DNA of 64,000 nucleotides from Chinchilla lanigera (Eukaryota; Chordata; Mammalia; Rodentia; Chinchillidae): positions 16,361,433-16,425,432 of the forward strand of contig NW_004955433.1 in assembly GCF_000276665.1 (NCBI RefSeq). The letters are read 5' to 3'. Each line of letters opens with the position of its first letter. Positions within the stretch are counted from its first letter, which is position 1. Below, piece by piece: positions 54,831 through 64,000 of this stretch. Below the pieces are notes generated by a model. The model was not told the DNA's origin. It searched no databases and worked only from the letters and a program-made list of their open reading frames with translations. A program made the translations under genes and the position numbers.

Positions 54831-57089
54831 GAGACTGTTATATTACAAAGGTGTAAACTTGATTATCAGGACTATAAGTTCATATATTAAAAGTCTTAAC
54901 AGTGTCCAACTCACAGTAGGTGCTTAGTGAATTCCTTTTCCTTTTTATTTTCTCTATTCAGCACTGAGCTCTTACATGAAATAATTCATTTGGATATTGC
55001 ATACAAGGGTCAAATTGACATTGGATAAAATTTAGTTTATGTCAACAGAATCAAGATGAAGTAAATTAAGGAGAGGAAAAAGGCTTTTATGGGTTGAAGT
55101 AGTGTCTCAGGTGACTTTTAATCTTTAGTTTTTCTCTGATTCTATAATCTACTTCAACATGGTTCAATTAAGTGTAGCATAATTAAGGGAATAAAATTCA
55201 CATCTAAATTCACAATAGTGCATGAGTTTACACGTTCTCAAGGCTAATTGCTATTTCTGAACATCATTTAACATGCCAATACTCTTTAAGGAGGAGTTAT
55301 AACTTCACATGTGAACTTTTCCCTTTAGGATAAAACCAAAGTAGTAGAGTCCTCTTGATCTAATCCAACAGGTTTATAAATTTTAAAGTAAAGACTCTTC
55401 AATGTAAAGTAGAACTAAAAGTAAGTTGCACTGGAAATGCTTCTTCAATTTTTCTTTTTTCCTAAACTTGGAAATACTTTGCTAGTTCACTGTTCTGTCA
55501 GAATTTTAAAAATTTATCTTTAGCTTTTGTTTAACAAGTCTTATGTTTGTACTGAATCTATCCGTACCTCTCCTCCGCACACCATTTTTCTTTCTTAGCT
55601 ATGAGTTTGATGTAGTTAAAACCTGCCTCAATGTACCAATTACCAGCATTTAAGAAGAAACCAAGCCACAGATTATACAAATGAATGGAGCAAAAATAAC
55701 AGCGTTTTGTATAAACAAGGGCAGAGAGACAATTTGTTCTAGTTGAAGACAAATAAAGTTAAATTCTACCCAAATTACCACGTGTCAAGCTAATCAAGAG
55801 AGCATCCTTTATCCAATGCTATTGTGCAAAAATAATTGAAATAACATTTTATAAAATCTGGCAGAGTTAGGTTTTGTAAAGCAGGCCCACAAACTTTCAG
55901 ATACTTCAGTTCACCCTAAGAGCTATTTGTATTGTGTGCTCGACTGAAATAATTGGACAGCCTAGCTTCACAATGTGTTTTTTTCTGCTTGAGAGAATCA
56001 GGGCCATCTCTTGGGGTTCAAAAGCAAACCTGACCACGTTAAAGGGACCTCCCAAATGCCCTGGGCTATCCTGTGAGGATCACTCCACAGCAGGTTTTTT
56101 TAGTTGTTTATTTCTATACTTTCATATTAACTGTCAACATATTCATTGTGAAACCTATTCACCTATCTTGCTGATTGTACATAAAATGTCTTGACAATGA
56201 ATAAATTTTCCCAAAAGAAAATTCATGCAAATTTTCTTCAGAAATTAATTTAGGCTTTTTATTGGGTATAGTTATTAAGTAGGAAGACTAGAACAAAGAT
56301 GAATAACATTCATTCTTTTTGTCCCTCATTCTATTCTTTTCAGGAGATCAATATTGCTAGGGGTTATAAAATGAAAGTTCTACAAATCACAATCACATAA
56401 CTGTCAGGTGCCTTATTAAATTTTATTCAATTTAATACCAATTCTTGAGGGACCAATCACTATCTTCCAGTTTGCTCAAAGATTGTATAAAACCTGATCA
56501 AAAATTTATGGAATTGAAGAGCCATCCTAAATTTGATCTACTATTACCGGAGAGAAAACTGGGCCAAGAAGTTTAGCCTATTAGGCAGTGGGGAGCCATG
56601 GAAGGCTTGTGAACAGAAGAGTGACATGATAAAATCTGGCAGTGACATACAAAATTGATTCTTTGATCATTGCTTACATTTTTCTTTATTATAAATGCAT
56701 GAAAAGTATGGTAACAAATCAGAGTGTTCAAACATGTTATAAAGTTAAATTATTGTGGCAGTGCCCACAAAATATTCATGTCATCTTCTATATTTCCTAA
56801 GATTTATTTGAGTTAAGAGACTTATTCTGGCTGATGGTCTCTAGGCGGCATGTGTCACACTTGTGCTCAATCAGGAAAGACCTGCTGTTCCTCTTCTACC
56901 CCTTTTTGCCCTCAGTGGTAGCTAAGCTAGTGAGTCATAAGATAGAAGCTGCTGGTAGCAAACACTAGGTGAGTTTTCCTGTAGCATTGCACAGTACAAA
57001 AGATAAAACTTTGTCCACTTATGCTCTTGATATTCCAGCATGGCCTACCTTATCCTAAATATTTTAATAGCAAACAAATACAAGAAAAG
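54831..57089. other. 2.3-kb repeat-poor DNA
   Basis: Mostly unrecognised. The part at 56560-56650 (cagtggggagccatggaagg, gagtgacatgataaaatc) belongs to an unclassified old mammalian repeat. Frames are short and without motif. Confidence 0.45.
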
Positions 57090-57350
57090 ATACTCAAGCT
57101 TATTAAAACAAGAAACAGGCAATGTAAATAATGAGATACTATTTTATCCATCACACCAAAAAAAAACCCCCAAAACAATAGAAAGTCAGAAAGGCACCAA
57201 ATTTTGATAAAGTTGTGGGCAGGTATAAACTTTCTTACCCTTTTGGCAGAGATATAAAAAATGATTGAAGAACAACTTGGGAGTTTGAAAAGAAACTGAA
57301 AGTAACATACTCTTTGGTTAGCAATCACTATTTCTGGATATTTGTTCATT
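57090..57350 (+). mobile_element. Ancient L1M-type fragment
   Basis: gcaatgtaaataatgagatac, aaagtcagaaaggcacc, gaacaacttgggagtttg and caatcactatttctggat follow the L1 ORF2 C-terminal region. Confidence 0.65.
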
Positions 57351-57360
57351 TAAAATATTC

Positions 57361-59334
57361 CCAAGGTCTATGAAGAGGCTATGGCCCCGATTAACAGACC
57401 TCCCCTTCTTTCTCTGCTAACATACTCTTTATGCTGAGCTTTTCTTGGGTTTCAATTGGGTTACAGTACATTTGTGGTAGTGAATAGTATGATGTAACCT
57501 TTGTATCCATTTCTCATACAATAAATAAAATATCACAATCCATAAACAGATATATAGTAAAACTTGGAATGATTTCAAATCCATAATTTTGAATTATAAA
57601 TTAAGGAATAGTAAAGAACCGTACAATAGCACCACTTAGCTAAACTGAAAACAAACACACACATAAAATAACTTTATCTCATTCACAAGGTTACATAAGT
57701 GGTCAAGACTATTGGGAGCAAAGGGAAGGGAAATAGGCACTGAAGATAAAGGGAAAATATACAGTAAAACAGGAGAGGGACTTTTTACAGAACAATTGAG
57801 GGGCATGAACTAAGATTTGTAAATCTGAGTTAATGAAAAACATTGGAAAGGATAATTACCTACACACCTTGGATGACATCTCTTGACAATTTCTTGTTAA
57901 TATTCTGGTGAGTTTCCTTTTCTACTATGCTCACAAGAAGACAGTAGCTTTACCTTTGTATAAGACTGTGTTACCCCTATTATAGGGATATATCCCATTA
58001 TCAACATGATCTTTGTCAGAGATGCATAATCTATCATCCGAAAACCTTCTTAAAGATCACCTACTTTAGATTATAATCCCATTTTACTTAACATTGACTC
58101 AAAGAGCTGACATCATTTTTTTCTCACAGTAAGAAAACTTCAACAAGCAGGGTCAACTTTGAAAGTCAGATCTCTCACATCCCTAATCAGTACTGTTTTA
58201 ATTATGCCATGTTACACAGAGTGTGGTGTCTGAAAAAGATCAAAATAAACCTGATCAGTCTGAATATTAGACTAATTCATATTACACCAATTATGTCTGC
58301 CACTTGAAAAATATATTTTAAGATGATTTTTCAAGTGCCTAGGCAACATTTAGTGAAAAAAAAAAACCTTTGATGATATTACAGACTGAGTTGTTGATTA
58401 CAAACATCTAATGAGATACTGAGCCTAAGTTTTTGGCTTTATGTGATTTGTTTAAAGAGGCAGCAAAATGAATTCAAGTGCAAATACAATCCACTACCCA
58501 GCCCTGTTCATCTTTATGGAACTTAATCCTTAAAGGAACCTCTTACCTCTCATTCAAACTTGTAATTATATTGTTCAAGCATAAGAAATTTAAAAAATTT
58601 AAAAACTTCTAAAATGCCCAATTGTAAATGTACTCAAAAACTTTTTTGTGTAAAATACACTCTTGGGATTTTAATCAAGGAGATAATCGTTTTAATTCTA
58701 AACATTTTTCATAATGTTAATTTTCAAGACTGTCTACCAGGAAATTTGAATATTATATAGAGATGAGACAGATTAAAATTGGGAAGGCTCACCATCTAAA
58801 ATTATTACTCCCTCAAGTCTTTTGTTAAAGGTCATTTCAATAATGATTGGCATATTCATAGGGTAAATGATGATGTACATTGGCATGGTAAGTCAACTGA
58901 TTATATGTATACTCTATCAATTTATATAGGTATAATCTCCATGTTCCCTAAAGTTTCATATATGGATTATTTTGAGAAGCAGTGTAGCCATTATTATGCC
59001 AAAGGATAAAAATAGAATGATAATACATAATAAAAACACATGAAACACATCATTTTCACCTCATGCATTGTAGTCTACGTTCTGTATCACAGCATAACAT
59101 TCAGTCTCTTTTATATTTACACAGTATCACAGATGTAGAATGTGAAATAAATCTTTTTTGCTAGAAAACTCAGAAGTAGAACACCATTGTTTAATGTCTT
59201 TCTTAGTAAAATATGTTTAGATGACAATTTTTAATGTTAGTGCCCGGTATTTTTTGTGGGTATATAGATTGGTGTAATTCTTATGATAAACCATCCAAGT
59301 GAGATAAAAAGGTAATTTTAAAAGCACAATTTTA
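57361..59334. other. 2-kb unassigned AT-rich DNA
   Basis: No gene or clear transposon recognised. Confidence 0.5.
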
Positions 59335-59625
59335 TGTCTATGAACTGTGTGACCTTGAATATATATAACTTAGTCTTTCTCAGTTAGTTTAGCTATACAG
59401 TATCACTAACCCTAAGAACTCACATATATTATGCACTTATTATGGGGCTAGAATTATACTGAGAGGTTGATATATGGCACTAAAATTGTGCAAATCAGAT
59501 ATGATTAATCTTTTCAATTTCTGCATCTGTACACTAGGGCTGATTAACATGCCCCAAATTTTGTAACTGATAAACAGCGAAGCTAGGAATTGGAACTGAC
59601 TGTTGCATAATCCAAAGCACTGTTA
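59335..59625 (+). mobile_element. MIR-type SINE
   Basis: gaactgtgtgaccttgaat (MIR core), atgcacttattatggggc, gctaggaattggaactgac and aatccaaagcactg in order on the plus strand. Confidence 0.62.
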
Positions 59626-59834
59626 GCCACATACAATTCTGCTTATTGTTAGTTCTCTTTCTCACTCCTTCATGACAAGGGCATCCGTCCTGACTTTGTC
59701 TGTTCTGGGGACTAACAATTTGTGCATTCTTTTTTCTCATTCCCTACATTTGTTTGAAATTTCTTCCAACATACAGTACTGACTTAGGTCAAGGACAGCT
59801 AAATTTCCATCCTCTTTTCTTCCTTTTGATTTTC

Positions 59835-60145
59835 TGGAAAAGAACAACTGCAGCAATAATCATGAAACTAGACTTTTCAAAACACAAATTTGATTATGTT
59901 AATATACCATGCTAAAAATCATTTATTGGCTTCTGATAACTCTTGGAATAAAGACAAGATGCTTACCAGGGATTTTAAACTTTTCATGATCAGATACTCT
60001 GCAACTTGCCTGGGCTTATACTTTGCTCTAGGCTCCAATGCTCTGTGCTTTGTCTTGTATGTGTCTTTAATAGGGACTCTCCCTTTTTTTGGAGAGTGTT
60101 TCCCTCCTCATCTAGTGACTTTCTCAAGCAAATGCTTGGTTCCTA
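59835..60145 (+). mobile_element. L2-type LINE fragment
   Basis: aatcatttattggcttctg, ggaataaagacaagatgc, ttcatgatcagatactc, caacttgcctgggc and ctcatctagtgactttctc trace an L2 interior to 3' region on the plus strand. Confidence 0.68.
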
Positions 60146-60178
60146 TATAGCCAGTAAATTTTCTTGTGTATATATATT

Positions 60179-60281
60179 TCTTTTTTTTTTTTTTTTTGGT
60201 TTTTCTCCAGTACCGGGAACCGAACTCATGACCTTGTGCTTGCCAGGCAGGCGCTTTTGCCGCTGAGCTAAATCCCCAGCC
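60179..60281 (-). mobile_element. Young ID-like SINE, antisense
   Basis: A long T-run, ggtttttctccagtaccggg, aaccgaactcatgacc, gcttgccaggcaggcgc and tgagctaaatccccagccc. Target copies tgtgtatatatatt (about 60165) and tgtgcatatatatt (about 60282). Nearly identical to the copies at 33.6 and 43.5 kb. Confidence 0.96.
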
Positions 60282-60699
60282 CTGTGCATATATATTAAAT
60301 AAAAGGCATTTCTCAGTTCAAAGTGTTTTCTGTCCATTTTTTGAAGTTACAAAAAGAAAGTTTGGGGAGCAGCTGAAGTTGGAGATTGATCACACATGTA
60401 GAGTATAAGTTACCATTCTGTCTTTCCTCCACTGTCCCTGGAACGGTGGTGCTGGCAAGAAGAGTGTGAATCTGCACTCTACACTTCCTCCATTGCCCTG
60501 GGTGGCAGTGCCCACAAGAGAAGTGATGGTGGTGCTGGCTAGAGGAGATGTCCTAAGGAGCAGACACCTCCTAGAAAAGCCTCAACATCACTAACATTAG
60601 TAATCTAAAAGCATCAACATAGAACACAAAATAAAATAGAAAATAGAAAATGACTAGATGAAAAAGCAAAATACAATCCCAAACACCCAGCCCGCCCAG

Positions 60700-61760
60700 G
60701 ACAAATCCAGAACACAAAGAGATAGAGGAAATTAAAAGGCACAAATGTCTCAAAAAAAAGAGAAAGCAACAAATGGAACTCTCTGAAATGAGAGCAGCAC
60801 AAGCCAGAAAACAAATGGAAGAAGCCATAGAAAAAATAATCTCTAAGTGCAAAAAGAAATGACTATCAAAATAAAGACATTAAAGCAGACACAGACAAAC
60901 AAATAGAAGAGCCAGAAAAACAATGGAAACCATGAATGCAAAACATAGACAAAAAATTGAATCAGTGAAAGAGATGCAAATAGAAATACAGGAGGTTAGA
61001 AACTCCTCTGAAAATATACACAGCAGATTGAATGAAGGTGAGGATAGAATATCAGATCTAGAAGACAGGAATGCAACTAGTGACCAGGAAAAGAAAGGTA
61101 TCTTAAAAAATGCTAGAGATCATGAAAGAATCAATCCAACAGCTGCAGGGTTGAAGCAAGGAAAACAACATAAGATTGATTGGAATCAGTGAGAAAGCTG
61201 GGGACAGCACAAAGCCATTGAAAACCTCTTCACACAAATAATGGCAGAAAACTTCCCAAACATGGATAAAGAATTTGACATACAAATAAATGAAGCATGT
61301 AACACTTCAAATAGCCATAAAAAAATAAATCTACACCAAGGCATATAATAATAAAGATTCCAGAAATAGTACAGGAACTAAATAATAAAAGCAGCTACAA
61401 AAAACAAACATATAATCCATGAAGAAAACCCCATCAGAATCACAGCAGCCTTCTCAACACAAACCCTAAAATCAAGAAGAGCTTGGAGTGAAATAATATT
61501 TCAAGCCCTAAAGGAAAATAATCTTCAACCCCAAATGATGCAAAACTATCTTTCAAAATTGATGGAGAAATAAGATACTTCCAAGACAAAGAACAACTGA
61601 AGAAATTTCTGACCACCAAACAAGCTCTATAGAATGCTCTAAAAGACACATTAGAAAGAGATAACAAAGACCAAAATGGAAGAACACCAACAGGAAGAAG
61701 CTGCCAGTCAGGACAAGCAATTAAACAGAGCAGAAAGACAGGAAACAAACATTAAGGAAA
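60700..61760 (+). pseudogene. L1 ORF1 remnant
   Basis: Charged coiled-coil sequence (60923-61192 open) contains RISDLEDR, a conserved L1 ORF1p phrase at the end of the coiled coil. Downstream, in other frames, are MAENFPNMDKEF-like text near 61242 and an RNA-binding C-terminal block read from about 61540 (aattgatggagaaataag, then gaccaccaaacaagc). Breaks near 61190 and 61320 show at least two frame losses. Confidence 0.78.
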
Positions 61761-61779
61761 CAAACTGAAAAAGAAAAGC

Positions 61780-62962
61780 CAATACATATCAGTTATAACC
61801 ATCAACATAAATGATCTCAATTCACCAAAAGAGATAGACTGGCAGAATGGATGAAGAAGCAAGATCCAACAATATGCTGCATTCAAGAAACATTTAACCA
61901 AAATGGAAATTAATAGACTAAAAGTCAAAAGATGGAAAAATAATTCTGCATGCCACAAATAACAGGGATAACTATTCTATTTTCAGACAATGTGAACTTC
62001 AAGCCAAAACTGATGAAAAGAGACAAAGAAGGTCACTACATACTTGTTAAGGGAAAACACCAGGAAGAAGAGATAACAATCATATATATTTATGCATCAA
62101 AGATTCATTCAACTACATAAAACAAATAGTAACTGACATTAAAAACCAAATAAATACTAACAAAATTATAGTGGGGGACCTTAATTCTCTATTCTTACAA
62201 ACTGATAGATCAACTACACAAAAATCAACAAAGAAATATTATAATTAAACCAAGCCTGTGAACAAATAGACTTGGTAGATGTCTACAGAGTGTTCCACCC
62301 CAAAACTTCAGAAGACACAATCTTCTCAGCTGCACATGGAATGTTCTCCAAAATAGATCATATATTAGCTGACAAAACATGTTCAAGTAAATATAGAGGA
62401 ACTGAACTCATCCCATGCATACTATCTGATCAAAGCACAATGAAACTGGAAATCAAGGATTAAGGAAACCATGAAATGTACATTAACACATGGAAATTAA
62501 ACAACACTCTTCTGAACAACCAATGGGTCACAGAGGAAATTAAAGATGAAATTAAAAAGTTTATACAATTAAATGATAATGCCAATAAAACATGCCAAAG
62601 TTATGGGATGCAGTGAAAGCAGTCCTATGAGAAAAATCCATAGTGATGAACTCACACATCAGGAAAACAGAACAAGCTCAAATAAACAACCTAATATTCA
62701 ACCTCAAACTTCCAGGAAAAAAAAGAACATATCATACCAAAAGCTCATATAAGGGAGGAAATTACAAAGACAAGAGGAGAAATTAATGCAGTAGAGACTA
62801 AGAAAACAATACAAAGAAGCAATGAATCAAAAAGTTGGTTCTTGGAAAAAAAAAATAAATTTGATAAACCATTAGCCAACCTCATGAAAACAAGGAAAGA
62901 AAAAAACACAAATTCAAGCAATTAAGAATGAAAAGGGGAAAATCACAACAGACCCCATAGAA
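61780..62962 (+). pseudogene. L1 ORF2 endonuclease domain remnant
   Basis: The AP-like endonuclease nicks target DNA at TTTT/A-type sites. Visible blocks are the start (ataaccatcaacataaatg), CIQET-type text near 61880, GDLN near 62177, and an open segment 62272-62463 with VDVYRVFHPK and FSKIDHILADK, where the SKIDHI block holds the conserved catalytic Asp-His. Several frameshifts separate the blocks. Confidence 0.82.
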
Positions 62963-63652
62963 ATGCCTACTATGAGAACCTATATTGTAATAAGATGGGA
63001 AACACAGAAGGACAGATTCCTAGACACAATCAAATTGCCAAAACTGAATCAAGAAGATATAAAAACTCTAAATAAACCAATATCAGTCATTAAAATTAAA
63101 AGTGTAATGAAAAATTTACCAACAAAGAAGAGCTCAGGTCCTGATGGATTCACTATTGAATTCTACAAGAAATTTAGAAAAGAACTAATGCTACTAATGC
63201 TGAAGCTCTTTAAAGAAACCAAACAGGAAACAGTATTTCCAAAATCATTCCTGGGAGAAAGTATTACCCCGATTCCAAAACCAGAGAAGAACCCAACCAA
63301 GAAAGAAAACTACAGGTCAATCTCTCTAATGAATATTGTTGCAAAAACCCTTAATAAGATACTGGCAAACAGAATGCAACAAATCATTAAAAAAATTATA
63401 CATCATGATCACGTAGGATTCATCCCAGGGATGCAGGGATGGTTGAATGTATGCAAATCAATAAATATAATATACCATATTTACAGAACTAAAGACAAAA
63501 ATCACATGATCACCTTAATAGATGCAGAAAAAGCATTTGACAAAGTCCAACACCCATTCATGATAAAAACCCTACAGAAAATTGGAATAGATGGTCTTTA
63601 CCTCAACCTTATAAAAGCCATCTATGACAAACCAACAGCTAATATTAGCTGA
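62963..63652 (+). pseudogene. L1 ORF2 reverse transcriptase, early blocks (open 229 codons)
   Basis: The longest open frame in the window. RT fingers/palm blocks are clear: [47 protein letters not shown] and [15 protein letters not shown], where the first catalytic Asp lies in LIDAEKAFD. The frame ends at 63650 where about 16 nt present in the 42.6-kb copy are missing, a frameshifting deletion. Upstream it lacks a proper junction to the endonuclease frame, so this is a fossil, although mildly decayed. Confidence 0.9.
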
Positions 63653-64000
63653 AAGCTTTCACTCTAAAAGCAGGAACAGAACAAGGATGTCCATTATCAC
63701 CACTGCTATTCATTATAGTCCTGGAAATATTAGCCAGATCAATTAGACCAGAGAAAAAAAATAAAAAGAATAAAGATAGGAAGGCAAGAAGTTAAATTAT
63801 CATTATTTGAAGATGATATGATACTCTACAAGGAAGATCTGAAAACCTCCCCCAAAACTTGTAGATTTAATATCCAAGTTCAGTAGTGTAGCAGGATACA
63901 AAGTCAACACTCAAAAGTCAACAGCATTCCTGTACACAAGCAAGAAACTCACAGACATAGAAATTAGGGAAAGTACACCCTTCATGACAACATCCAAAAA
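63653..64000 (+). pseudogene. L1 ORF2 reverse transcriptase, catalytic block, frame-shifted
   Basis: Resuming in another frame: [13 protein letters not shown] near 63675, then LSLFEDDMILY with FEDD at 63806-63817, the RT catalytic pair Asp-Asp with Glu in the variable position. The sequence continues to the window edge. Confidence 0.85.

Larger units (their letters stand above)
60361..64000 (+). mobile_element. LINE-1, 5' two thirds, runs off the window
   Basis: 5' UTR-like sequence from about 60361, ORF1 remnant to about 61760, then ORF2 endonuclease and reverse transcriptase up to the window end. It is the better preserved sister of the 38.5-kb L1 and lacks that element's inter-ORF insert and its ~1-kb ORF2 deletion. 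Frameshifts in ORF1 and ORF2 make it non-functional as it stands. The 5' boundary is provisional. Confidence 0.85.

Overview
This is a mammalian, almost certainly rodent, nuclear genomic segment made of AT-rich non-coding DNA filled with transposon copies. The rodent assignment rests on the two SINE types that dominate the recent insertions: tRNA-derived ID-like elements (split A and B box promoter, 3' end running through GGTACC into an A-rich tail) and B1-like 7SL-derived elements carrying an internal duplication. A B1+ID dimer is also present at 20.4 kb. That mix is known from several non-murid rodent groups (for example squirrel-related and beaver-related lineages); I cannot name the species from sequence alone. 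I see no host protein-coding gene, no functional RNA gene and no CpG-island promoter. The only open frames with recognisable protein homology are decayed transposon frames (LINE-1 ORF1/ORF2, a mariner transposase tail).

Layout. 0-4 kb: two B1 SINEs, an antisense L1 3' end and plain AT-rich DNA. 4-8.2 kb: an ERV LTR interrupted by a solo class II (ERVK-like) LTR with a perfect 6-bp target duplication, then a long ancient L1/HAL1-type element broken by ID insertions and one unrecognised ~0.5-kb insert. 8.9-13.9 kb: a dense nest of LTRs, including three of the four copies of one unnamed LTR family with an internal 42-bp tandem repeat, MaLR-type LTRs and antisense/sense L1 ends. 13.9-25 kb: mostly repeat-poor AT-rich DNA with scattered L1, mariner, MIR, L2, tRNA-fragment and SINE pieces. 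25-38 kb: old MLT1/MaLR LTRs, MIR and L2 fragments, a GC-rich ERV LTR-like island (28.1-28.5 kb) and a small hAT-type MITE. 38.5-45.2 kb: an almost full-length but defective L1 with 5' UTR, ORF1, an unusual 3'UTR-like insert between ORF1 and ORF2, ORF2 with a ~1-kb internal deletion, and three ID insertions. 45-60 kb: MaLR and MLT2-like LTRs (the latter with a large TATC microsatellite), a pogo/Tigger-like MITE, a second hAT MITE, the fourth copy of the unnamed LTR, and old L1/L2/MIR relics. 60.2-64 kb: a young ID element and the 5' two thirds of another L1 that runs off the window end.

Nothing here works together as a gene set; the window is a record of insertion history. The most informative observations are comparative ones inside the window: the two L1 copies share an unusual FEDD-type reverse-transcriptase motif; one L1 carries 3'UTR-like sequence between its ORFs; the unnamed LTR family shows stepwise internal tandem expansion; two ~80-bp hAT-type elements share one core; and a ~48-bp sequence recurs 1.2 kb apart in otherwise repeat-poor DNA. 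All family names are from sequence memory and were not checked with RepeatMasker or any database.
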